A stretch of DNA of 64,000 nucleotides from Litoribacillus peritrichatus (GTDB lineage Bacteria > Pseudomonadota > Gammaproteobacteria > Pseudomonadales > Litoribrevibacteraceae). This document shows, piece by piece, positions 14,978 to 22,887 of this stretch. The DNA lies in contig NZ_BAABBN010000012.1 in NCBI RefSeq assembly GCF_039537985.1, forward strand, positions 558,001-622,000, read 5' to 3'. The stretch's first letter is position 1. The number at the start of each line of letters is the position of its first letter. The translations under genes and the position numbers were made by a program. The notes under the pieces are model-generated. The model was not told the DNA's origin and did no database searches. It worked only from the letters and a program-made list of their open reading frames with translations.

Positions 14978-17065
14978 ATGACCAACAAAACTGTATTCAG
15001 GGTACACCCCAGCGTTAACTTTGCACGTTTTGGTACCAGCGAAGATTACATACTTTCACCCGAAACCAGTGCAGGTTTGCCTCAAAAAGGCACCGACATC
15101 ACCGGCGGTTTACCGATTAAGAAAGGCACTCAAAACACTCCGGTCACCAGCAACGACCTACGAGATGAAGACGGCAATTTAAAAAAACAAGCCGCTCGCT
15201 TTCGTATCTACGCCTACGATTTTGATGGCGAAGACAGCTACCCAGGCGGCGCGGGTACTCAAGTCGTCGTCGGTACCACACTGGCCGATGGCCGAACCGT
15301 CAAAGACCTGATCTGGTCCAGCCACTTAGCCAACAAAAAAGCCGCCGCCTACAACGTGGTCAACAACAAAGGCATTGAAGCCTACGCCAATAACCAGGTA
15401 CCGCAAATGCGTAACCCGGAAGTGCATGGCACCATTGATTCGGATTATCGCCTTAATCGGTTAATGATTGACGCCGGCCCCCGAGCCATCAGTGCCAGTT
15501 CTGGCGATATTGCAAAATTTAATCGCTGTTCCGAAGCCAAATGCGTACAAACGGGTGGCGAGATAGTGCCCTTGCCCAAATACCCGATCCGCTTTCCGGA
15601 AGACACTAATGATGAACTGTATGAACCCAGTGGGCCGCTGGACACCTTAGGTGAAATACGCACCGACGATGAAGGTCGTTTATTGGTTTTAGCCAGTTCC
15701 GGCAATGCCGTTGGGCAATACGATGAATACGGTGTCCCCATTCAAATGACTGGCGACCTCAACAACGTAGGCTGGTTTGATTCTGCCTCCGATGGCCCGG
15801 TAAATGTCACCCTGGTGTTTGACGATGGCAGCACCGAAGAAGCCTTTGGCGCCTGGGTGGTGTGTGGTGATCCCGCTTATGCACCACAAATCCGAAATGT
15901 GGTTTCCGTATGGGATGACGTCTACAACATGTTCGTCCGGGACTTAGGGCTTCAGCCAGATCTCTACGGTTTCACCCACCACGAAGACAAGTGCCAATAC
16001 AAACCGACTTACAAGCCCAACTTTACCCAAGACATTCAGCCCATCTTCATTGCCTGTAACCTGCAACGCTGGACGGCCAACCTGCCGCCTTTGGCCTTGC
16101 ACGCCCACACAGCAGTAGAAGCCATTACTGAAGACAATGACCCCAACGAAACCATCATGGCGGCATTGAACTTCATTCGTAACCCCAACAAAGATGAAAC
16201 CAACATTGGCGCACCTTTAATGCCGCTTTCTTTAGGCGCGGCAGGCACCTCGTTTTTAACCGTCACCAAAACCCAATATTTCATGCTGGAGCAATGGAGC
16301 AAAAACCAGTTTGAAAAAGGCGAAGGTACGGCACTTGGCCCAGGGGAAATTCTCGATATGGCGTCCATGGCCAATTGCCTGGGTGGGCGATACGTGCCGG
16401 GCATCGAAGTCAGCTACACCATCATGGAAAAAGACATCTATCAACAGGACTGGAAAACCTCAGGCTCTGGCCCCTTCCGCATCAAGCAATACCCACTGAC
16501 TTACGAGGAACTGAGCAAAGACAAACCTTACTTAAACATTGGCTGGATTCCTCTGCACAACATGACCGACGGCCTGGAGCCCGGCGACATCTCCAAGTTC
16601 ATGGCCATCCCGTGGCAAACGGATTACAACTCCTGCTCCATTCACGCCACCGCCATCAACACCGACGGAGTGAATGAAAGTAACGGCGCTGAATCCACGC
16701 TTTACTGGTCCTGGCCTTCACAGCGCCCGGATGCGGTTTATGTGGCCGAAGAGGTTTATAACAATGTATTACCACAACAGAAGTGGTCGATTCGGGGCAA
16801 AGGCACCTATGCCGTCAACCCGGCCTCCGCTGCAACATTCCAAGACCCGCTGCAATCGGTTCAGGATTGGGATAAGATCGGCATCATTGTTCAAGGCACC
16901 AACATAGACGGCGACAGAGAGGGCTGCGACACCCAGAAGTTTTCGCCAGAGCTTTATCTTGAAGTTCAAAGCCAACTCACCAACCCCGGCGATGCCACAG
17001 ACCCAGTGCCTGCCTGGCCCTTCAATGCCAACCCAACAAAGAAGAAGCGAGGATGCCCACATTAA
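14978..17065 (+). CDS. LodA-like cysteine tryptophylquinone oxidase
   Basis: 695 residues, close to the ~700-residue LodA/GoxA-like amino-acid oxidases. The N-terminus, FRVHPSVNFARFGTSEDYIL, is the family signature. Candidate cofactor residues are Cys553 in NSCSIH and Trp579 in YWSWPSQRP. The S-W-P-x-x-R-P block is the usual site of the modified Trp. Family knowledge: CTQ is formed by a LodB-type flavoprotein, and the enzymes oxidise a free amino acid to release NH3 and H2O2, often as an antimicrobial. No signal peptide is visible. The substrate (lysine, glycine or another) cannot be read from the sequence. Confidence 0.85.
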   Translation: MTNKTVFRVHPSVNFARFGTSEDYILSPETSAGLPQKGTDITGGLPIKKGTQNTPVTSNDLRDEDGNLKKQAARFRIYAYDFDGEDSYPGGAGTQVVVGTTLADGRTVKDLIWSSHLANKKAAAYNVVNNKGIEAYANNQVPQMRNPEVHGTIDSDYRLNRLMIDAGPRAISASSGDIAKFNRCSEAKCVQTGGEIVPLPKYPIRFPEDTNDELYEPSGPLDTLGEIRTDDEGRLLVLASSGNAVGQYDEYGVPIQMTGDLNNVGWFDSASDGPVNVTLVFDDGSTEEAFGAWVVCGDPAYAPQIRNVVSVWDDVYNMFVRDLGLQPDLYGFTHHEDKCQYKPTYKPNFTQDIQPIFIACNLQRWTANLPPLALHAHTAVEAITEDNDPNETIMAALNFIRNPNKDETNIGAPLMPLSLGAAGTSFLTVTKTQYFMLEQWSKNQFEKGEGTALGPGEILDMASMANCLGGRYVPGIEVSYTIMEKDIYQQDWKTSGSGPFRIKQYPLTYEELSKDKPYLNIGWIPLHNMTDGLEPGDISKFMAIPWQTDYNSCSIHATAINTDGVNESNGAESTLYWSWPSQRPDAVYVAEEVYNNVLPQQKWSIRGKGTYAVNPASAATFQDPLQSVQDWDKIGIIVQGTNIDGDREGCDTQKFSPELYLEVQSQLTNPGDATDPVPAWPFNANPTKKKRGCPH

Positions 17066-17066
17066 T

Positions 17067-18173
17067 ATGACAACGCTCAAAGCCCATTACGACGTTGTGA
17101 TACTGGGAGGTGGCCCCGCTGGACTAGCGGCGGCCATCGCCATTCGCACCAACACCAAAGCTTCGGTGTTGGTGGTGGAACGGCAAACACCCGGCCAAGA
17201 GCGTCTTGGTGAAAACTGCCCCCCGGAAATCGTATTGCTCTTAAAGCAGTTAGGTGTGGCCAGAGAATTCTATCAGGCCAACCACCAGACCTGCCCCGGC
17301 TATGCATCGGTATGGGGACATGACAAACCCGGTTATAACGACTTTATTGTCAACCCTCTGGGGCCTTCCTGGCGCCTCAACCGCAGTGCCTTTGACAAAA
17401 TGTTGGCCGACAAAGCCGAAGCTATGGGCGCCCAACTAAGTTGGAATACCCGCTTCATAGGCACCCAAGATAACCACTCCCATACCCTGTTGCTTGCTCA
17501 AGGCGAAGACCGTGCGCCCTTCCCTGTTCAGGCCGGTTTCGTGATCGACGCCACCGGGTCCAAAGCCCGCTATGCTCGTACCTTGAACATCCACAAAACC
17601 ATCGAAGACCAACTGTTCGCCACCGTTCGTTTCTCCCGCGTTACCAAAGACCAGGGCACCAAGCAAATCCAACTCGAAGCCACGCCTCAAGGTTGGTACT
17701 ACCAGGCACTGCTGCCAGACAACAAAGCCGTGAGCATGATCGTCTCCGAGCGAGAAATCCTTCCTCACTTGAGAGAGCACAACCACCAAGGCTTTGAAGA
17801 CGCCCTCGCCGCCACCACCTTTGTTGGCCCGAACGCTGAAAAACTTCAACTCCAGGCCACCAGCTACCACAGCTGCGCCATCTACTCCGGCATACTCCCC
17901 ACCCTGGAAGGCAACAACTGGATGGCCATCGGCGACGCCGCCGCAAGCTTTGACCCCATCAGCGCCCAAGGCATTTTCAAAGGCATCAAACACGGAATAA
18001 TGGCAGGCATCAAAGTAAAAAACTGGCTTGAAGACCCAAAGAACGTAACCACCGATTACTCACAACAAGTGCAACAACAGTTCCGCATTTACCAGAAAAA
18101 CCGAAACCACTCGTATGGTTTGGAACGGCGTTGGACTGACTCGGAGTTTTGGCAGAGGCGAATGAGCGCCTAA
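17067..18173 (+). CDS. LodB-like FAD-dependent maturation enzyme
   Basis: 368 residues from the ATG at 17067, one base after the LodA-like stop. The FAD-binding motif VVILGGGPAGLAAAIAI is at the N-terminus, and the second FAD motif is WMAIGDAAASFDPISAQGI near residue 290. The fold is that of flavin-dependent halogenase/oxidoreductases. Family knowledge: LodB is required for tryptophan modification of its partner LodA and is encoded directly downstream, as here. The gene spacing suggests coupled translation. Confidence 0.85.
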   Translation: MTTLKAHYDVVILGGGPAGLAAAIAIRTNTKASVLVVERQTPGQERLGENCPPEIVLLLKQLGVAREFYQANHQTCPGYASVWGHDKPGYNDFIVNPLGPSWRLNRSAFDKMLADKAEAMGAQLSWNTRFIGTQDNHSHTLLLAQGEDRAPFPVQAGFVIDATGSKARYARTLNIHKTIEDQLFATVRFSRVTKDQGTKQIQLEATPQGWYYQALLPDNKAVSMIVSEREILPHLREHNHQGFEDALAATTFVGPNAEKLQLQATSYHSCAIYSGILPTLEGNNWMAIGDAAASFDPISAQGIFKGIKHGIMAGIKVKNWLEDPKNVTTDYSQQVQQQFRIYQKNRNHSYGLERRWTDSEFWQRRMSA

Positions 18174-18335
18174 AAGCGCAGGATAAACGACAGTGCGTTG
18201 TATTTTGGGTCGGAAAATCTGAGTGATTATTTAAATGGCATCAAATTAAATATTTGGTGACGTAACAAAGGAAAAATGATCTTCGACGCTAATGTCGTAG
18301 AATTGAGTTGTTAAATTCATTCAAGGAGATATTAC

Positions 18336-18734
18336 ATGTCCAAAATAATAACTACTTACACCCAGTTAGTTCAGGATTCGCAGGAATATGGCAGCGATGA
18401 TGAGCACATGGTTTCTAGAGCAACATTTGACCTAGAGTTCGATGGAGAAGTTTATTCTAACTGTACAATCGATATTAAACAAACGGTTGGTTCTGACTAT
18501 AATAATGGCCCGTTAGAAATCTCTAACTTACAAGGTTACGAAGGACCGAATGATTGGTCTAAATTACAGTACAACACCGAGATATTGTATCGTTCTTTAA
18601 TAGGTTCCCAAGGTAGCTGCATTAACTTTAGCTGTGGTTCATCAAACATTCGAATGTTGAATAATACGTTCGATATTAAGCGTACATTTCAATATGAAGT
18701 TGAAAATAATTCAGAGTTAAGTGGTGGTTGGTAG
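18336..18734 (+). CDS. Hypothetical protein, beta-rich, 132 residues
   Basis: I do not recognise this protein. It is acidic and Asn/Ser-rich with alternating hydrophobic strands (ATFDLEFDGEVYSNCTIDIK and FDIKRTFQYEVEN), without signal peptide or membrane span. A good ribosome-binding site (AAGGAGA) precedes the ATG. The sequence is more AT-rich than the LodA-like operon before it. It is the first of a run of small plus-strand genes with cassette-like spacing. Confidence 0.6.
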   Translation: MSKIITTYTQLVQDSQEYGSDDEHMVSRATFDLEFDGEVYSNCTIDIKQTVGSDYNNGPLEISNLQGYEGPNDWSKLQYNTEILYRSLIGSQGSCINFSCGSSNIRMLNNTFDIKRTFQYEVENNSELSGGW

Positions 18735-18764
18735 CTGAAGGTTATGTGGCATAAAAATTTAACA

Positions 18765-18801
18765 AATTTAGCCAGCATTAGGTTGCTGAGAAACCTAAAT
18801 T
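18765..18801. terminator. Nested hairpin between small genes
   Basis: AATTTAG (18765-18771) pairs with CTAAATT (18795-18801), and inside it CAGCA (18773-18777) pairs with TGCTG (18784-18788). It could end the upstream transcript. No T-run follows, so a structural element is also possible. Confidence 0.4.
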
Positions 18802-18831
18802 AAATATTTAAACTTTATAAGGAATTTAAAA

Positions 18832-19062
18832 ATGACTCCATATAAAAATACCAATGGAAGCTCTAATGTTGAAGCCTACGAGATCAATGGTGATTCAATT
18901 ACCGTAAAGTTTATGTCTGGCAGATGGCGTAACTACCTATATTCTAGCCAACGACCGGGAACGGCCGTTGTCGAAAAAATGAAAGAACTGGCCATACAGG
19001 GCCATGGGCTAAATTCATATATTTCTACAACAGTTCGCACCAGCTTCGAACGCAAATGGTAA
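18832..19062 (+). CDS. KTSC-domain small protein
   Basis: 76 residues. The pattern VEAYEINGDSITVKFMSGRW, a Tyr-x-Tyr strand, a helix with VVEKMKELAIQGHG, and LNSYISTTVR matches the KTSC domain, a small fold found in phage and bacterial accessory genes. Catalytic residues are not defined for the family. A AAGGAA ribosome-binding site is present. It stands alone between two non-coding gaps, like a gene cassette. Confidence 0.7.
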   Translation: MTPYKNTNGSSNVEAYEINGDSITVKFMSGRWRNYLYSSQRPGTAVVEKMKELAIQGHGLNSYISTTVRTSFERKW

Positions 19063-19576
19063 AGAACCAATTCAGGTAACCGTAGGAACCTAGCCCCCCA
19101 CAACACACTGCATGCGGGCCTATTCCGAGAATACTTTGCCGCTTCGCTGGGGCGCGTACAGGGCGTGTCTCTCACGGCAATGAAGCATTAACCCATCCAT
19201 CAAGCTGTGATTAGAGCCCCTGAGATTTCAAGTGGTCTAAAAAAGATAAGGTTTGATTGATATCTCCGGGGTTTAGAACTAGACGATGGGCCTTTGCAAA
19301 CGATATCAGATGAAACAATGGCAACATTTACGGTGGCCGTTAGATCTCCCGGCATCGTCTTGATGCAACTCGCAGTTCTACAGGCCTTTTCCTGCAGTTT
19401 AGATAATTCCCATGCCAATTGTACACAAATGCATGTTGCATAAACCACTGAGTGGTTTGAATGGTTTTTTCGCTGGTACCTCAATACAAAACCACCATTA
19501 ATATCAGAAGTTATACTCTTTGACGCCACCTATTAACAGGTGCTATATATAGGTCTTCAGTAGAGAGATCCTTATC
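19063..19576. other. 514-bp non-coding stretch
   Basis: It holds one copy of an interspersed repeat (19075-19120). The rest shows no gene I would support. A 109-codon minus-strand frame (19200-19529) has no recognisable domain or ribosome-binding site and uneven composition, so I leave it out. The promoter of the Phd-ParE pair must lie near 19540. Confidence 0.5.
19075..19120 (+). repeat. Interspersed repeat, copy A
   Basis: It reads GGTAACCGTAGGAACCTAG, then CCCCCCACAACACACTGC and ATGCGGGCC. It aligns with 20822-20872 across ~50 bp with a short gap. It lies just after the stop of the KTSC gene. Its origin is unknown; group II intron or reverse-transcriptase-associated debris is one possibility. 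Confidence 0.6.
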
Positions 19577-19843
19577 ATGCAAACAAAATTTTCCGAAGAT
19601 GTCATTCCGCTGTCTGACCTAAAGATTAACCCGGGTAAGGTCGTAAATCACGCCAAAGACACCCATAGACCGGTTCTTATAACTAGCCGAGGGCGAGGAG
19701 TTGCAGTTGTCCAAGGACTTGATGATTACGAAAACATTAAGGAGGAACTTGAATTCGTTAAAGCTGTTGCTCAAGGGTTAATGGAGATAAAAGAAGGTGA
19801 AACTTCCGACATCAGTGATGTGAAAAAACAGCTGGGCATCTAG
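19577..19843 (+). CDS. Phd/YefM-type antitoxin
   Basis: 88 residues. The N-terminal dimerisation and DNA-binding fold is visible as FSEDVIPLSDLKINPGKVVN and RPVLITSRGRGVAVVQGLDD, followed by an acidic C-terminal toxin-binding tail (MEIKEGETSDISDVKKQL). The toxin gene starts 3 bp after this stop. Family knowledge: antitoxins of this type autorepress and are degraded by proteases. Confidence 0.9.
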   Translation: MQTKFSEDVIPLSDLKINPGKVVNHAKDTHRPVLITSRGRGVAVVQGLDDYENIKEELEFVKAVAQGLMEIKEGETSDISDVKKQLGI

Positions 19844-19846
19844 TTC

Positions 19847-20140
19847 GTGAATCTTTCTTTTTCTATATCTGCGATCAACGACCTTAAAAGCATTAAAGAA
19901 TATTACCAAGAACAGGGTGTACCTCAAATTAGCCAAGACTTTGTCGAGGCAATTATTTCACACATAGAAACGCTTGTAGATCACCCAGATATTGGTAGAG
20001 TCGTCCCCGAGTTCAGTGATGATTCTATACGTGAACTTATTCATTCACCATTTCGTATTGTCTACCTTCGTGAAAGCAAATCAATAAACATTATTAGAAT
20101 ATGGCGTAGTGAACGGTTACTTAAGTTACCCGAAAATTAA
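19847..20140 (+). CDS. ParE/RelE-superfamily toxin
   Basis: 97 residues from a GTG start 3 bp after the antitoxin stop. The pattern SFSISAINDLKSIKEYYQEQ, ALV/HPDIGRVVPEF, RELIHSPFRIVYL and IIRIWRSERLL is that of ParE/RelE toxins. The Arg-rich C-terminus and the I-R-I-W-R motif are typical. Whether it targets gyrase (ParE) or ribosome-bound mRNA (RelE) cannot be told from the sequence. Confidence 0.9.
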   Translation: MNLSFSISAINDLKSIKEYYQEQGVPQISQDFVEAIISHIETLVDHPDIGRVVPEFSDDSIRELIHSPFRIVYLRESKSINIIRIWRSERLLKLPEN

Positions 20141-20150
20141 GTACAAATCA

Positions 20151-20178
20151 GATCGCCGGAAGTATCTAGCCTCCAAGC
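20151..20178 (+). repeat. Interspersed repeat, partial copy B
   Basis: GATCGCCGGAAGTATCTAG and CCTCCAAGC correspond to the first half of copy C (20819-20872). It lies 11 bp after the ParE stop codon. The second half is absent. Confidence 0.45.
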
Positions 20179-20416
20179 GAAACCTCTCGGTCAAGCCCTT
20201 GCCATTCGCTAGTCGTTGTCGTTAAATCCTTTTAAATTGAATTAGCGGAGATCTTCCTACAGAGGACTTCATCGGGGCAGCCTCCGCTCATTAGTTCGAG
20301 TCCATATCGGGTGTACACAAATTGCTGCGCTCGAAATAATTACTCGCTACACTTCTAATTTTCCGGTGAGCAAAACGTTAGCTTTCCGTGTTATCCAGCA
20401 TCAACATCAAGGGACT

Positions 20417-20818
20417 ATGATGAAAGAAATTACCAGAATTAATCATGTAGGATTGAGAGTCAGAGATTTGGAAGTTTCTCGTGAATTTTATGGAAAGCTC
20501 GGATTCGTATTTCTCGCTGGCCCTGTTGGCCCAGAGCCAGTCGCTATCGTAGAACACCCATCTGGAATAAATATCAATCTTATTCTGAATGTGTCAGAAA
20601 ATGCCCCAAGGAAAAATGTGCTGATGGAAGGAGATATGAAATATCCCGGCTATACACACATTGCCCTTGAAATAACGGATTATGATTCAGCAAAAAGTAG
20701 CATTCAAAAACTGGGTTTCCCGGTTACAGGAGAAGTCGAATACAACGGTGCTCAGTTTTTCTTTATCAGAGATCCTGATGATAATGTTATCGAGTTTCAT
20801 CAACCAGCAAGCAACTAA
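20417..20818 (+). CDS. VOC-family (glyoxalase-like) protein
   Basis: 133 residues from the ATG at 20417 (AAGGGA upstream); an upstream in-frame start at 20366 lacks a ribosome-binding site. The VOC fold is clear: INHVGLRVRDLEVSREFYGK, GINLILNVS, PGYTHIALEITD and FFFIRDPDDNVIEFHQP. Metal-ligand candidates are His in NHVG, His in YTHIAL and Glu in VIEFH. VOC proteins include glyoxalases, dioxygenases and antibiotic-resistance proteins. The substrate is unknown. The gene is flanked on both sides by the interspersed repeats. Confidence 0.85.
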   Translation: MMKEITRINHVGLRVRDLEVSREFYGKLGFVFLAGPVGPEPVAIVEHPSGININLILNVSENAPRKNVLMEGDMKYPGYTHIALEITDYDSAKSSIQKLGFPVTGEVEYNGAQFFFIRDPDDNVIEFHQPASN

Positions 20819-20872
20819 TCGGGTAGCCGGAGACATCTAGTCTCCAGCCCCACAACACCCTGTATGCGGGTC
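20819..20872 (+). repeat. Interspersed repeat, copy C
   Basis: TCGGGTAGCCGGAGACAT, CTAGTCTCCAGCCC, CACAACACCCTGTATGCGGG and TC. The first half includes a GGAGACAT/AGTCTCC hairpin. It begins right at the VOC stop codon and aligns with copies A and B. Confidence 0.6.
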
Positions 20873-20900
20873 AGCATGGAGCATTTCACTCAGAGCTAAA

Positions 20901-20925
20901 AGAGTAAACATATTATGTTTACTCT
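20901..20925. terminator. Perfect hairpin downstream of the VOC gene
   Basis: AGAGTAAACA and TGTTTACTCT form a perfect 10-bp stem with a 5-nt loop. It could terminate the VOC transcript or act as an operator for the next gene. No T-run follows. Confidence 0.4.
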
Positions 20926-21010
20926 TGAAATCCGAAGAGCATAAAATGTCTAAAGCAAAACAGCGAACTTCACAAACTGTTCGCGACATTAAAAAACTAA
21001 GGAGAGTTAA

Positions 21011-21175
21011 GTGGCACTAGTAAAATGTAAGGAATGTAACCGTGAAATATCAACATCAGCTGAATTATGCCCCGGGTGTGGCGTTAAAGATCCAGGAGTA
21101 AAACTTAAAGATCATTTAACCTTATTTGGTATTATTATTTTTACAGTCTTTTTGCTTTCTCAATGCTCCGGTTAA
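21011..21175 (+). CDS. Zinc-ribbon membrane miniprotein
   Basis: 54 residues from GTG, preceded by GGAGAG. It begins MALVKCKECNREISTSAELC and continues PGCGV, giving a clear C-x2-C ... C-x2-C zinc ribbon. After a short basic linker comes one membrane span (LTLFGIIIFTVFLLS) and the tail QCSG. This architecture is common for small regulatory or assembly proteins of unknown function. A 24-codon frame (20946-21020) overlaps its start and could be a leader peptide, but support is weak. Confidence 0.7.
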   Translation: MALVKCKECNREISTSAELCPGCGVKDPGVKLKDHLTLFGIIIFTVFLLSQCSG

Positions 21176-21291
21176 CGATTCTGAACATATTTCCAAATCG
21201 GATTCGGGACAAACTAATTCATGCAACAAGAATCAGTAAGAGCATTAATTAAATCAAAATTCGATCTTGGTTACTCGGAAGCATCTACGCA

Positions 21292-21477
21292 ATGAAAATC
21301 GAAAAGGACTACGAATGGGGTTATCTCTGCAGTCAGGTGGACGGCTATCTATCTGGGGCTATTAAAAAGCCAACTGTACAATTAACACTTGGCCAAAAAG
21401 TGACTGCTGTAGTTGTAGCCAAAAACAAACTTGGAGCTCCGTATCTTGAAATTCATGAAGATTCAGACAATGCATAA
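21292..21477 (+). CDS. Hypothetical small protein, 61 residues
   Basis: Begins MKIEKDYEWGYLCSQVDGYL, with a strand-rich C-terminus (QLTLGQKVTAVVVAKNKLGA). No family recognised. The start overlaps the stop of a 24-codon frame beginning at 21221, which may be a decayed or leader frame. Coding is supported only by length, the reading frame and position within a run of small same-strand genes. Confidence 0.45.
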   Translation: MKIEKDYEWGYLCSQVDGYLSGAIKKPTVQLTLGQKVTAVVVAKNKLGAPYLEIHEDSDNA

Positions 21478-21519
21478 GTTCCAGCCTATTTATTTTATAA
21501 ACGCTTAAAGGAAAACACA

Positions 21520-21810
21520 TTGGACAAGGAATTCTTACCGGACTTTTCAGGCAAGTGCATATCTATGAGCGTCGTGGATTCTGAATGTTGTCATGACCTA
21601 TTTGATCCTCATTTCGAGTATCAAGGGGGGAAACTATTCATCGTAGGTACAATTCCTGTTGGTGCGACAGATTCAGATTGGAACGCCAATCAATTAGGCG
21701 CTGTAGCTTGGTCTGGAGTTCAAAACTATGTGCTGTTTGATGATCTGGATGCCTATGTAAAAGCCGTCGCCATTTCTGAAGCATTCCAGTCTAAAAATTC
21801 AGACCGTTAG
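21520..21810 (+). CDS. Hypothetical acidic protein, 96 residues
   Basis: Begins at TTG with AAAGGAAA upstream. The sequence is acidic (FLPDFSGKCISMSVVDSECC and FDDLDAYVKAV) with no signal peptide or membrane span. The composition resembles immunity or other accessory proteins, but no family is recognised. It is followed 38 bp later by the methyltransferase gene. Confidence 0.5.
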   Translation: MDKEFLPDFSGKCISMSVVDSECCHDLFDPHFEYQGGKLFIVGTIPVGATDSDWNANQLGAVAWSGVQNYVLFDDLDAYVKAVAISEAFQSKNSDR

Positions 21811-21848
21811 TCTCAACAGCAAACCACAGCACAGGAAGGAAATAGTCT

Positions 21849-22421
21849 TTGAGCAATTGGGATGATGTAGCAGAACGAGTGGTGTTCAATCTTGAAATAT
21901 CAGTTCCAGACTTTCAAAGCGCAGTGCCATTAAAAAGTAAAATATTAGATTTTGGTTGTGGTTATGGGCGGGTTACCAATCAACTCTATGGTCTTGGTTT
22001 TCGTGATTTAATCGGTGTTGATGCTTCCGAATCAATGATCTGTCGAGGCTTAAATGCCTTCCCAACACTGGATTTACGTCACCTTTCTGATCTGCCGTTG
22101 CCCTTCCCAGATCAATCTTTTGATGCCGTCATTACCTGTGCCGTTTTTACTTGCGTTCCAGACCAGACAGAACGAGTAAAAATTCTGGATGAGCTGCATC
22201 GAGTGCTAAAACCAAATGGAGTGCTCTACTTGGCTGAGTTTTGCTCCGATGACGGTCATAAGTTTACGTCCGGTATGGGTGTGTCAATGTGGCATAGCCA
22301 ACCAAAGGTAATTGAAGGTATGCTTACGAGCTTTGAAGTTGAGTTGTTGAAGGCAGTACAAAGCCCGACCATGTCTGGCCATTTCAGTGAAGCAATTCAT
22401 ATTCTGGCCCGGAAGAATTAA
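21849..22421 (+). CDS. Class I SAM-dependent methyltransferase
   Basis: 190 residues from TTG, with AGGAAGGAAA upstream. The SAM motif I is ILDFGCGYGRVTNQLYGLGF, followed by the acidic motif II (LIGVDASESMI) and motif III/IV (FPDQSFDAVITCAVFTCVPD). The post-motif KILDELHRVLKPNGVLYLAE is typical of small-molecule methyltransferases of the UbiE/COQ5 type. The substrate cannot be predicted. It lies in the run of accessory small genes. Confidence 0.9.
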   Translation: MSNWDDVAERVVFNLEISVPDFQSAVPLKSKILDFGCGYGRVTNQLYGLGFRDLIGVDASESMICRGLNAFPTLDLRHLSDLPLPFPDQSFDAVITCAVFTCVPDQTERVKILDELHRVLKPNGVLYLAEFCSDDGHKFTSGMGVSMWHSQPKVIEGMLTSFEVELLKAVQSPTMSGHFSEAIHILARKN

Positions 22422-22523
22422 CATCGATTTCCGACAGCAGCCACTCACAATCGCAACATAAAATACAAATCACTTCAGGCAAGCACTTTGAAGCAAGCCT
22501 TAATAACGACAATGGAGAAATAC

Positions 22524-22685
22524 ATGAAGAAAATCTTACTCATTTCGATTTTTTCTTTACAGCTACTAGGATGTTCAGCTGAAATTGGCAGCGAAGCTTG
22601 GTGTGCAGACCTGGATGAAAAACCTAAAGGCGATTGGACAATGAATGAAATGAAAGACTACACCAAGCATTGTATTTTTAATTAA
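22524..22685 (+). CDS. DUF3012 family lipoprotein
   Basis: 53 residues from the ATG at 22524 (GGAG upstream); a longer frame from 22488 is unlikely. The signal peptide KILLISIFSLQLLGC ends in a lipobox Cys. The mature part, SEAWCADLDEKPKGDWTMNE followed by YTKHCIF, matches DUF3012, a small lipoprotein family of marine gammaproteobacteria with three conserved Cys. Function unknown. A terminator follows directly. Confidence 0.85.
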   Translation: MKKILLISIFSLQLLGCSAEIGSEAWCADLDEKPKGDWTMNEMKDYTKHCIFN

Positions 22686-22697
22686 AGTTCAATATTG

Positions 22698-22747
22698 AAA
22701 GGGCAATCAACCAACGGTTAAAAACTCAAACCGAGGTTGCCCTTCTT
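22698..22747 (+). terminator. Intrinsic terminator after the DUF3012 gene
   Basis: AAGGGCAA pairs with TTGCCCTT across a ~30-nt loop that can pair further (GGTT/AACC), followed by CTTCTT. It marks the end of the small-gene run. Confidence 0.6.
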
Positions 22748-22887
22748 CTGCCAGTTAACAAATCAAAACCAGTTAAGAACATTAAAGAGACCGTCTTGAA
22801 ACACTTGCAACCTTCGTGTCTGGGTCTAGGGTTATTAATAATTAAGACCACCGAAACAAGGCCGCTAAACCAAATTGAGGTTCGCTT

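Noticed and set aside
15445..17993. Several 60-185 codon frames antisense to or shifted from the LodA/LodB-like genes
   Set aside because: They overlap strongly supported genes and have no recognisable features.
19200..19529. 109-codon minus-strand frame
   Set aside because: No domain, no ribosome-binding site, and amino-acid composition unlike a folded protein.
18336..22685. Integron cassette array
   Set aside because: No attC sites with paired RYYYAAC/GTTRRRY cores were found between the genes and no integrase is in the window. Only the cassette-like gene layout is reported.
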